Source: a bacterium (GTDB lineage Bacteria > Ratteibacteria > UBA8468 > B48-G9 > DTJG01). Taken from it: a DNA stretch of 9,459 nucleotides. The first letter of the stretch is position 1. Every line of letters starts with the position of its first letter. The position numbers and the translations under genes were made by a program. The stretch covers positions 1-9,459 of the forward strand of contig JAOAAW010000117.1 of assembly GCA_026418655.1 (NCBI GenBank), given 5' to 3'. Below, in pieces: positions 1 through 6,697 of this stretch. The notes under the pieces were generated by a model. That model searched no databases. It was not told the origin of the DNA and saw only the letters and a program-made list of their open reading frames with translations.

Positions 1-1
1 G

Positions 2-892
2 ACCATTACAATAGAAGGTTGCGACAGGGTGTTAAAAAAGGCAATGGAAAATAAGGTAAAACTTTATGTCGGTCATAATATGAGACATATGTCTGTAATT
101 TTGAAGATGAAACATCTCATTGATTCGGGAATTATTGGCGAGGTTAAGGTTGGCTGGTGCAGGCATTTTATTGCCTATGGTGGAGATGCGTATTTCAAGG
201 ACTGGCACGCTGAAAGGTCTAAATCTACAGGGCTTTTACTTCAAAAGGCATCCCATGATATAGATGTTTTACACTGGCTCTGTGGAGGATATACAAAAAG
301 GGTGACTGCTTTCGGAGGGCTTACTCTTTACGATAAAATTAAAGACAGGCATAGTCCTGAAGAAAGAGGAGATGCGACTTTCAGAATGGAAAACTGGCCA
401 CCATTAACCCAGAAACAACTCAACCCGATTATTGATGTAGAAGATGTTAGTATGATGCTAATGGAACTTGATAACGGATGTTTTTGTTCCTATCAGCAGT
501 GTCATTATACTCCTGATTCCTGGAGAAATTATACAATTATTGGAACACACGGAAGAATTGAAAATTTTGGAGATAGTCCTGGTGATGCTGTAATAAAGGT
601 CTGGTATCAGAGAAGTGGATATAATCATTATGGGGATATTCAATATTACATACCGCCTGCAACAGGTACTCACGGTGGTTCAGACCCATCAATAGTCAAT
701 GAATTCTTAAGGTTTGTCAGGGATGATGAGCCCATAAGAATCTCACCTGTTGAAGCAAGAAACAGTGTTGCTGCTGGATATATGGCAACGATGTCATTGA
801 GAAATCGCGGTATGCCGATGGATATACCGCGTGTCCCTGATGAAATTGTCAGGTATTACAGCCGTTTCCTTAAAAAATATAGGTTGTCGTAA
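2..892 (+). CDS. Gfo/Idh/MocA family oxidoreductase, 5' end outside the window
   Basis: NAD(P)-dependent sugar or cyclitol dehydrogenase family, expected to be cytosolic. The frame is open to the left edge: the first in-window residues (TITIEGCDRVLKKA) continue without a start, so 296 residues are visible and roughly the first 100, holding the Rossmann nucleotide site and EKP motif, are missing. A GTG at 29 is internal, not a start. VKLYVGHNMRH just after the edge is the end of the nucleotide-binding domain. QKASHDIDVLHWLCGG near bases 240-290 is the family's C-terminal domain motif, with the catalytic-type His in SHDID. Myo-inositol dehydrogenase has Asp four residues before that His; here the position is Gln, with Lys next to it, a variant I recall from other subgroups. 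It is followed after 49 bases by an isomerase gene, probably in the same transcript. The family is certain; the substrate is unknown. Confidence 0.93.
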   Translation, partial: TITIEGCDRVLKKAMENKVKLYVGHNMRHMSVILKMKHLIDSGIIGEVKVGWCRHFIAYGGDAYFKDWHAERSKSTGLLLQKASHDIDVLHWLCGGYTKRVTAFGGLTLYDKIKDRHSPEERGDATFRMENWPPLTQKQLNPIIDVEDVSMMLMELDNGCFCSYQQCHYTPDSWRNYTIIGTHGRIENFGDSPGDAVIKVWYQRSGYNHYGDIQYYIPPATGTHGGSDPSIVNEFLRFVRDDEPIRISPVEARNSVAAGYMATMSLRNRGMPMDIPRVPDEIVRYYSRFLKKYRLS

Positions 893-932
893 TTTCTAAT
901 TTCCTGTAAAATATCTTTCAAAATTTTTACCC

Positions 933-938
933 GGAGGA
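933..938 (+). promoter_or_regulatory. Strong Shine-Dalgarno site of the isomerase-like gene
   Basis: GGAGGA lies three bases before the ATG at 942, in the only gap of note (49 bases) within the + strand cluster. It supports the chosen start. The gap itself shows no hairpin or clear promoter. Confidence 0.7.
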
Positions 939-941
939 TAT

Positions 942-1970
942 ATGGAAAAAGGTTACAGGTTTTCTTTTGGCCCATGGAATATTCATACTGGAGCAGATTC
1001 ATTTGGACCACCGGTAAGAGAAGAATTTTCATTTGATGAAAAATTAGATATTGCAGTCAAATTGAAATTTGATGCAATACAGTTTCATGACGATGATATT
1101 GTTGATGTAAATCTTTCAGCCTCAGGAATTGAAAAAGGGGTCAAAGAGATAAAGAAAAAACTGGATGATAGAAATCTTGGGGCAGAATTTGTTGCCCCAA
1201 GAATATGGGAACATCCATTAACAATGGATGGAACCTTTACATCAAACAATCCGCAGGCAAGAAAATATGCTGTTGAAAGAACAAAGAAAGCCATTGATAT
1301 TGCAAATCTCATCGGTACAAAAAATATTGTACTATGGCCAGCAAGGGAAGGTTCTTATAACAGGGAATCAAAGGATGCAAAGCTGGCTATAGACAGGTTC
1401 GTTGAGTATCTGAATGCGGCACTTGAATACGACAAAAACATAAGAATTCTTGGTGAAATGAAGCCGAATGAACCAATGGATGCAAGTTTTTGTCCGACAA
1501 CAGGTCATTTTCTTGCCATTGCTTCAAGAACGATTGCACCTGAAAGAGTGGGTGTACTGATAGAAACAGCACATGCAATACTTGCTGGACTTGAACCATC
1601 TGATGAAATGGGATTCGCTCTTTCATTTGGAAAACTCTGGGGAATTCATCTTAATGACCAGAACGGGCTGAAATTTGACGAAGACAGAACCTTTGGTGTT
1701 GTTAACCTAAGGAGGGCATTTTCTCAGGTGTATTTGCTGGAAAAGTACGGCTACGGGAAAAATGGAGAATATGTCGGGCTTGATGTAAAGGTTTTAAGAA
1801 CCCAGAAAAAGCATGTTTCTTTCAAACATCTTCAGTATAGCAGGGAAATATTCCTGGCCCTTGTTGATATTGTGCGCTCCATTGATGAAGGTAAACTGGA
1901 ACAGTTAAGAACCGAGCAGGACTATGAAGAGATTGATTATTATATAACAACCAAACTTTTTGGAAAATGA
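942..1970 (+). CDS. Xylose-isomerase-like sugar isomerase (TIM barrel)
   Basis: Probable aldose-ketose isomerase with two divalent metals, cytosolic, 342 residues (xylose isomerases are about 390). The whole chain lines up with actinobacterial-type xylose isomerase as I remember it: TGADSFG at 17-22 (Phe21 matching the Phe donated to the neighbouring active site), FHDDD with H49 and D52, LWPAREG (W132), GEMKPNEP with E172 and K174, IETAH with E208 and H211, FDED with D246 and D248, and LDVK with D281. Counting from H211, the residue equal to the site-1 ligand Asp245 of Actinoplanes xylose isomerase is His236 (IHLND). L-rhamnose isomerase of Pseudomonas stutzeri uses a His at that ligand position. 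So the metal site is mixed and the substrate may not be xylose. It lies between a dehydrogenase and an aminotransferase gene. Confidence 0.85.
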   Translation: MEKGYRFSFGPWNIHTGADSFGPPVREEFSFDEKLDIAVKLKFDAIQFHDDDIVDVNLSASGIEKGVKEIKKKLDDRNLGAEFVAPRIWEHPLTMDGTFTSNNPQARKYAVERTKKAIDIANLIGTKNIVLWPAREGSYNRESKDAKLAIDRFVEYLNAALEYDKNIRILGEMKPNEPMDASFCPTTGHFLAIASRTIAPERVGVLIETAHAILAGLEPSDEMGFALSFGKLWGIHLNDQNGLKFDEDRTFGVVNLRRAFSQVYLLEKYGYGKNGEYVGLDVKVLRTQKKHVSFKHLQYSREIFLALVDIVRSIDEGKLEQLRTEQDYEEIDYYITTKLFGK

Positions 1971-1982
1971 CCAGGGGGATAG

Positions 1983-3173
1983 ATGTATAGAATGGGAGAA
2001 GAAGAGGTAAGAGAATTGCGTAAGGTTTTTAAAGCAAAACAACTTTTCAGGGTTGGAGATCCAGCAGCCGGACATCTTCAGGAAGTTGAGAAATTTGAGC
2101 AGGCATGGGCAAAACACATTGGTACCAATTATGCCCTTTTAATGTCTGGAGGTGGTACTGCTGCATTGATGTGCGGACTCGTAGGGCTTGGTATAGGTCC
2201 TGGTGATGAGGTTTTAATACCGACATATACATTTATGGCAACCGCAAGTGCGGTTCTCGCGGTTGGCGCAATTCCTGTGCTTGTTGAGGTTGATGATTCC
2301 TGTACAATGGATCCTGAAGATTTTGAAAAAAAGATAACTCCGCAGACAAAGGCAGTAATTCCAGTGCACATGGTTGGAATGCCAGCAAATATGGAAAAAA
2401 TCTGTGAAATTGCAAAAAAACACAATTTGAAAGTTCTTGAGGATGCCTGTCAGGCAGTTGGTGGAAGTTTCAAAGGAAAAAGATTGGGCGCCTGGGGAGA
2501 TGCTGGTGCCTATAGTTTCAATGTTTTCAAAATTATTGGCTGTGGAGAAGGTGGTGGATTTGTGACGGATGACAGAATAATATATGAAAGGGCTTCCATT
2601 TTTCACGATAGTGGCACTGCATTCAGACCATATGCAGGAGATTTCACAATACCGATTTTTCTCGGGCTTCAGTTCAGAGCGAGTGAAATAATGGGTGCCA
2701 TAATGAATGTGCAATTGCAACGGCTTGAGGGAATCTTGCAGGATTTAAGAAAGGTTAAAAGGATTTTCATGGAAGAACTTTCTGGAATTGATGGCGTTGG
2801 TTTTGCAAGGTCAAATGATATAGAAGGTGATTGTGGCGTGGTTGTTGCTTTTAGATTTGAAACTCCAGAGAAGGCACTTATGTTTGCTCAATCAGAGGGT
2901 GTTGGTGGTTGGAGACCACTTGATAGCAGGAAGCATGTATGGTTTGACTGGGAGCCAATTGTAAATAAGCGCATCGGAGGCCATGTTGCAATGAATCCTT
3001 ATAATTTCCCGCAAAATGCAAATCTGAGAAAGGACTACACAAAGGAAATGTATCCAAAATCCATAGAGAATCTTGGAAGAACTGTTTTTATTTCTGTTAA
3101 TCCTGACTGGAAATTGAAGGAAATTAAAGAAAGAATAAAGGCATGCAAAAAAGCAGCAAGCAAACTGAAATAA
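1983..3173 (+). CDS. DegT/DnrJ/EryC1/StrS family PLP-dependent aminotransferase
   Basis: Sugar or cyclitol aminotransferase that uses PLP to convert a keto group to an amine (some members are dehydratases), cytosolic, 396 residues, a normal family length. Visible landmarks are SGGGTAAL at 55-62 (phosphate-binding region), PTYTFMATASAV at 80-91, LEDACQA with D154 and Q157 for the PLP ring, and YSFNVFKIIGCGEGGG at 177-192 with Lys183 as the expected Schiff-base lysine. LQFRASEIMGAI at 229-240 matches the usual NYRMSELQAA segment. The start is the ATG 12 bases after the previous stop, with AGGGGGA at 1973-1979. Its place after a dehydrogenase gene, which could make the keto substrate, fits amino-sugar or aminocyclitol metabolism in either direction. 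Because Lys183 is present I favour an aminotransferase over an ColD-type dehydratase. Confidence 0.92.
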   Translation: MYRMGEEEVRELRKVFKAKQLFRVGDPAAGHLQEVEKFEQAWAKHIGTNYALLMSGGGTAALMCGLVGLGIGPGDEVLIPTYTFMATASAVLAVGAIPVLVEVDDSCTMDPEDFEKKITPQTKAVIPVHMVGMPANMEKICEIAKKHNLKVLEDACQAVGGSFKGKRLGAWGDAGAYSFNVFKIIGCGEGGGFVTDDRIIYERASIFHDSGTAFRPYAGDFTIPIFLGLQFRASEIMGAIMNVQLQRLEGILQDLRKVKRIFMEELSGIDGVGFARSNDIEGDCGVVVAFRFETPEKALMFAQSEGVGGWRPLDSRKHVWFDWEPIVNKRIGGHVAMNPYNFPQNANLRKDYTKEMYPKSIENLGRTVFISVNPDWKLKEIKERIKACKKAASKLK

Positions 3174-3185
3174 AAGGATAATTCT

Positions 3186-3944
3186 ATGAAACTGAAATTT
3201 TTTGATGCTAATGTTTTTATTGGAAGACCTCACAATGGACAATTTGGTTCTGTAAGCACATCTGAACAATTGGTGCAAGAAATGGATAAACAGGGGATTT
3301 CAAAGGCGATTGTCTGGCATATCTTTCAATATGAAGGTAGCATTGTTGAAGGAAACAGGATGCTTACCGAGGAGATTTCAAAATCAGAGCGACTTTATGG
3401 CTGCTGGACAATTCTGCCACCACAGACACAGGAAATTATAAAGGATGATTTTTTCAAAAAGATGAAGGAAAATAAAATTGTTTGTGTTAATGCTTTTCCT
3501 GAATGGCACAGATTTGTCCTTGATAATGTTGCTTTTGAACATTTTCTTGTCGAACTTTCTGAAAGAAAAATACCGCTTTTTCTGACAATGGGAAGAACGT
3601 GTATTACATGGGAAGGGCTTTACCGCTTGATGAAGGAATTTCCGCTTCTTACCTGTGTACTTTGTGATATTGGAATATGGGGGGTTGATAGATATACCTG
3701 GCCTTTGCTCGAAAAGTTTGAAAACTTTTATCTTGAATCAAGCCAGTTGTCTTTAGAAGAAGGCGGGATTGAGGCTACAGTGAGAAGATTTGGCTCAGAA
3801 AGAATAGTTTTTGGTACTGGTTTTCCTGTTCAGTATCAAAAAGCAGCCATACTTCAGCTTACCCATGCAGATATTTCAGACAGGGATAAGGAAAATATTG
3901 CCTCAAAAAACTTAGAAAGAATTTTACAAAAGGAACAACTATGA
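3186..3944 (+). CDS. Degenerate amidohydrolase-fold protein lacking metal ligands
   Basis: 252 residues with the layout of a short Amidohydrolase_2 protein and clearly a diverged relative of the next gene. The N-terminal strand reads FFDANVFIG at 5-13, where the metal-binding HxH should be (Asn9, Phe11). FLTMGR at 132-137 replaces the strand LLHTWG of the neighbour. CVLCDIG at 157-163 replaces its ILMGHSC. FGTGFP at 209-214 has Gly212 in place of the catalytic Asp of FGTDWP. No expected metal ligand survives, so ordinary amidohydrolase chemistry looks unlikely, yet the frame is intact. SD AAGGA at 3174-3178, 7 bases before the ATG; only 12 bases separate it from the aminotransferase gene. The stop overlaps the next start (ATGA), so the two products are probably made together. 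Could be a non-catalytic partner, a binding protein, or an enzyme with other chemistry. Confidence 0.75.
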   Translation: MKLKFFDANVFIGRPHNGQFGSVSTSEQLVQEMDKQGISKAIVWHIFQYEGSIVEGNRMLTEEISKSERLYGCWTILPPQTQEIIKDDFFKKMKENKIVCVNAFPEWHRFVLDNVAFEHFLVELSERKIPLFLTMGRTCITWEGLYRLMKEFPLLTCVLCDIGIWGVDRYTWPLLEKFENFYLESSQLSLEEGGIEATVRRFGSERIVFGTGFPVQYQKAAILQLTHADISDRDKENIASKNLERILQKEQL

Positions 3945-4744
3945 GCGACTTATGGAAAGAATTTCTTGAAAAAGGAAAATCTGAAGGATGTCCTGTTTAT
4001 GATATGCACGGGCATATGGGTTCTTACAGCAGGATTTATTTCCCTTTTGGAGATTTTGATCCTGATATAATGAAACACCGTCTCGACAGGACAGGAATTA
4101 AAATGCTTGTTTTTTGTTCTCACTGGACATTATTTTCTCCAGATATTGGAAATAAAGCAAATATTGTTGTTGTGAGGAAATTACCGGATAGGCTAAGAGC
4201 GTATTGCGGCCTTAATCCAAATTATCCTGAAATTATTGAAAAGGATGTTGAAGAATTTGAAAAATACAGGGATGTATTTGTGGGATTTAAGTTGCTTGCG
4301 GATTATCACAGGAAGCCAATATCTGATGATGCATATAAACCTGCCTGGAAATATGCTGATAAAAATGGCCTTATTGTTTTACTTCATACATGGGGTTCAA
4401 GCCCATTTAATGGACCAGAACAGGTTAGAATTGTTGCTGAAAGATATCCCGGAGCAAAGATACTGATGGGTCATTCCTGTCATGGAGAATGGGATAAAAC
4501 GATAAAGCTGATAAAGGATTTTCCGAATGTCTATGCTGAATTATGCGCTGTTGTTGATGATAGGGGCGGACTTGAGCAAATTATAGATGCAGTGGGTTCA
4601 TCTCAGATTGTTTTTGGAACTGACTGGCCATGGTTCAATCATCATTACTACATTGGTGCAGTTCTTGATTCTGGCATCTCTGATGAAGATGCACACAACA
4701 TTTTTCACAGAAACGCAGAAAAATTGCTTGCAGCATTAGTTTAA
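3941..4744 (+). CDS. Amidohydrolase_2 family metal-dependent hydrolase
   Basis: TIM-barrel metallohydrolase or decarboxylase of the ACMSD/lactonase group, 267 residues, cytosolic. The ligand set is complete: YDMHGHMG gives H23 and H25, FVGFKL gives K117 (strand 4), VLLHTWG gives H149, LMGHSC gives H178, and FGTDWPW gives D228. The family includes carboxylate decarboxylases and sugar lactonases; beside a Gfo/Idh dehydrogenase, whose product can be an aldonolactone, a lactonase role is plausible but is inference. The ATG overlaps the stop of the preceding degenerate homologue by four bases, with AAAGGA at 3929-3934 inside that gene, so translation is probably coupled. The two proteins look like an old tandem duplication in which this copy kept the chemistry. 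Confidence 0.9.
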   Translation: MSDLWKEFLEKGKSEGCPVYDMHGHMGSYSRIYFPFGDFDPDIMKHRLDRTGIKMLVFCSHWTLFSPDIGNKANIVVVRKLPDRLRAYCGLNPNYPEIIEKDVEEFEKYRDVFVGFKLLADYHRKPISDDAYKPAWKYADKNGLIVLLHTWGSSPFNGPEQVRIVAERYPGAKILMGHSCHGEWDKTIKLIKDFPNVYAELCAVVDDRGGLEQIIDAVGSSQIVFGTDWPWFNHHYYIGAVLDSGISDEDAHNIFHRNAEKLLAALV

Positions 4745-4750
4745 CGATAG

Positions 4751-5500
4751 ATGCAGCCGACCTTTGGACTGTGGGATATTATTCTTATTCTGGTTGTTAC
4801 TGCCCAGGCCGGGGTTCTTACATATATTTCTGACCCGAGAAAAAAATCTCTGGTAATTGTTTTTCCTTTTCCCTTCACAATTGCAACGCTTTCCCTTGGC
4901 GGATGTATTGATGTTACAAATGTTTTAGGTCTGGTAAACCTTGCTTTTTTTACTTATGGAGTGTGGTTTTTCTATAACAGGTTGAAGATTAATATTGTCT
5001 TTTCAATAGTATTCTTTGCCATCCTCTATTGTTTTATTGGTATTTTCCTTGCGAAAATTCTTAGAAGAACAGAATTTACTTTTTGGTTTTCATCATTTAT
5101 GGTCTCAATCTTTGCATTGTGCCTTGCTTTTTTTACACCTTGTGCACATGAGAGTCCGTACAGAACAAATCTACCTGTATGGATTAAAGTGCCAGTTATA
5201 GCCCTGGTTGTTATTTTTCTTGTTACTATCAAAAAATTTCTTTCAGGATTTATGACCGTTTTTCCCATGGTTGGAGTCATTGCTGCCTATGAAGGAAGAT
5301 TTATGTTACAAAGTATATGCCGCCAGATCCCTGTTTTAGTAATCAGCCTTTTATCATTGATGATGACAGCTAAAGTATTGATATCTTATACAAATCTTTA
5401 CTTTGCACTTCTTTGTGGCTGGATTGTTTTTTTGATTGTTCTGAAATTAACTGGTTCATTTTTATGGAGTCAATCGTGCCTAGAAAAATTGAAGGATTAA
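4751..5500 (+). CDS. Integral membrane protein with apparent twofold internal repeat
   Basis: 249 residues that I do not recognise with confidence. About eight hydrophobic helices can be drawn: roughly 7-26, 33-50, 58-75, 81-101, 112-130, 145-161, 192-208 and 213-235, plus a hydrophobic stretch near 166-180. The halves look alike: a first helix, a basic turn (DPRKK or KK), a second stretch with FPFPFTIA at 38-45 or FPMVGVIA at 171-178, then two more helices. That four-helix unit with a basic turn and FP motif recalls GlpM/DUF3147-type small membrane proteins, but this is a resemblance only. It starts 6 bases after the amidohydrolase stop with a poor SD, so it is probably translated by coupling. 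Position suggests a transporter or permease partner of the sugar cluster; no sequence evidence proves that. Confidence 0.7.
   Translation: MQPTFGLWDIILILVVTAQAGVLTYISDPRKKSLVIVFPFPFTIATLSLGGCIDVTNVLGLVNLAFFTYGVWFFYNRLKINIVFSIVFFAILYCFIGIFLAKILRRTEFTFWFSSFMVSIFALCLAFFTPCAHESPYRTNLPVWIKVPVIALVVIFLVTIKKFLSGFMTVFPMVGVIAAYEGRFMLQSICRQIPVLVISLLSLMMTAKVLISYTNLYFALLCGWIVFLIVLKLTGSFLWSQSCLEKLKD
4772..5446 (+). repeat. Candidate internal duplication inside the membrane protein (protein level)
   Basis: Residues about 8-103 and 144-232 share the same order of helix, basic turn, FP motif followed by IA, and two further helices. Identity is low and seen by eye only; there is no obvious DNA-level repeat, so the duplication would be old. 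Confidence 0.4.
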
Positions 5501-5886
5501 CCTTTATTTCGGCTGTCCTGGCTCCTTGTCCTGCAACAGATATGAGAAAACTTTATTATCAATGGGTCAATATGGGTAAAGATGTTCTTGCAAAAACCAT
5601 TGAAAATGCTTATGGTGGAACACCTGAAATGATGCCTCATGAATACAGAAAAAGATCAGCCATATATCACGTTAAAAAATTTCATTCAATTCCAGTTGCA
5701 ATCATCCATGGGGATGCGGATATGTTAATACCTGTGGAGCACTCAAGAACCTTTGTAAAAAGAGCGAGCAAGTTCGGGATAAAGCCTTTATACTGTGAAA
5801 TAAAAGATGGAGACCACGACTCACCTGTTAGAGATTTTAAGATTATTGAAAAAACATTGTTGTGGCTGATATCTAAATGGCAATGA
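5464..5886 (+). pseudogene. C-terminal remnant of an S9-type (prolyl oligopeptidase/acylaminoacyl peptidase-like) hydrolase
   Basis: The 140-residue frame from ATG 5464 matches only the last part of an alpha/beta hydrolase domain. FISAVLAPCPATDMRKLY at 14-31 resembles the segment that normally follows the nucleophile strand. GGTPEMMPHEYRKRSAIYHV precedes IHGDADMLIP (Asp86, the expected catalytic Asp), and DGDHDSP contains His118 as the expected catalytic His. The GxSxGG serine motif and the N-terminal propeller are absent: the bases upstream encode the membrane protein in another frame, with an overlap of 37 bases. An upstream TTG at 5413 could extend the frame but adds no hydrolase-like sequence. 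Without Ser it cannot be a normal peptidase, so I read it as a truncated gene; a small domesticated protein is the alternative. Its end overlaps the convergent - strand gene by 14 bases. Confidence 0.7.
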
Positions 5887-6280
5887 GGATGATTGAGATA
5901 CATGCAATAATAAGTCCTATTGCCTGACGGATTGTTGGTTTTTCTTTCCATATCATGCTGGCAAACATTGTTACCAGCAGTAAACTTGCACAGCTTGAAA
6001 TCGGAAAAAAGACAATACCGGGCAGCAGGATTATTGCCTTGAGAGAGAAAATACCACCAGCAATCAGGGAAAAACCAATAACCATTCCAAGAAAAAGTTC
6101 ATCTTTTTTAATTCTCCTTTTTGTGATGAAAAAGGCAACCATGGCACTAAGAAGCGCAAAAATATGGAAAATAAAAAGGTAAGAGTTTACAGAAGAAGGT
6201 GCGACTTCACCCGCCATTTTCCACGTTGTGTCAGAAATCCCACTCAGAAAAAAACTTATGATAATATATTTTAACCACAT
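5873..6280 (-). CDS. Half-size DMT/EamA-type membrane protein, second of a pair
   Basis: 135 residues, four or five hydrophobic segments and almost nothing else: a single EamA-like repeat, where ordinary EamA transporters have two in about 300 residues. The loop TKRRIKKDE at 53-61 is strongly basic and so probably cytoplasmic, as is the later loop after WKEKP. The end reads WKEKPTIRQAIGLI, nearly the same as WKEKPDAKQTIGLI in the partner gene, so the two are paralogues. The ATG lies two bases after the partner's TAG, which suggests coupled translation and a heterodimeric carrier in the inner membrane, as with paired small multidrug resistance proteins. Substrate unknown. It is the last gene of the operon and runs 14 bases into the opposing hydrolase remnant; no terminator is visible. 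Confidence 0.8.
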   Translation of the reverse strand: MWLKYIIISFFLSGISDTTWKMAGEVAPSSVNSYLFIFHIFALLSAMVAFFITKRRIKKDELFLGMVIGFSLIAGGIFSLKAIILLPGIVFFPISSCASLLLVTMFASMIWKEKPTIRQAIGLIIACISIILIAI

Positions 6281-6282
6281 TT

Positions 6283-6693
6283 CTATTTACTCTTATCTTC
6301 CTGTAAGAGAAAGATTGCCAGTGGTACAAGAATAAGGCCTATCGTTTGCTTTGCGTCTGGTTTTTCTTTCCAGAAAAATATGGAAGCAATGACAGGTACA
6401 ATCACAGAAAGATTTACAGCAGTCCAGGAACTTGAAATTTTTCCATATTTCAATGAGATAAGAAGTGTAAGCCTCGAAAGAAAAATTGTGATTCCACCAA
6501 CAAAAGCAAGTAATGTTACCTGTGCAGAAGGTCTAAAGGTATCAAACAGGAAAAGATAAAATAGCATTAAAAATACAGCGGCAATCCTTTCTGAAAAAAT
6601 GAGAGATATTCTATCACAACCAACCTGATTTGCGTGCTTATAGGCTAAAGCCGCAATTGTATAGAAAATTACACTTAAAAAAAGGTAAGTCAT
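6283..6693 (-). CDS. Half-size DMT/EamA-type membrane protein, first of a pair
   Basis: 136 residues with about five hydrophobic segments (near 2-18, 29-50, 59-82, 88-111 and 118-133), again one EamA-like repeat. The FFWKEKPDAKQTIGLI segment at 106-121 is the typical loop and last helix of such a repeat and is shared with the downstream gene. The short tail QEDKSK is charged. It starts four bases after the malic-enzyme stop with only a weak SD, and its own stop lies two bases before the next ATG, so it depends on the upstream genes for expression. Together the pair supplies the two halves of one usual DMT transporter. Link to malate or pyruvate transport is a guess from position only. Confidence 0.8.
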   Translation of the reverse strand: MTYLFLSVIFYTIAALAYKHANQVGCDRISLIFSERIAAVFLMLFYLFLFDTFRPSAQVTLLAFVGGITIFLSRLTLLISLKYGKISSSWTAVNLSVIVPVIASIFFWKEKPDAKQTIGLILVPLAIFLLQEDKSK

Positions 6694-6697
6694 AGAC

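Noticed and set aside
29..31. GTG as start of a short oxidoreductase
   Set aside because: The same frame is open to base 2 and the upstream residues fit the family, so the gene simply begins outside the window.
458..673. Minus-strand frame with Ile-rich translation inside the oxidoreductase gene
   Set aside because: Shadow of the Gfo/Idh coding frame; no independent support.
2214..2720. Long open frame on the minus strand (168 codons) within the aminotransferase gene
   Set aside because: It lies fully antisense to a well-supported gene and is Cys/His/Tyr-rich without motifs; it is explained by the codon pattern of the real gene.
2892..3278. Minus-strand open frame of 128 codons across the aminotransferase/amidohydrolase junction
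   Set aside because: Low-complexity Phe/Ile/Cys-rich translation, antisense to two supported genes, no SD and no family resemblance.
4236..4466. Second plus-strand frame inside the intact amidohydrolase
   Set aside because: Out-of-frame overlap with a gene that has all its catalytic residues; no motif of its own.
5840..5930. Bidirectional terminator between the convergent genes
   Set aside because: I looked for a GC-rich hairpin followed by T-runs on either strand around the 14-base overlap and saw none.
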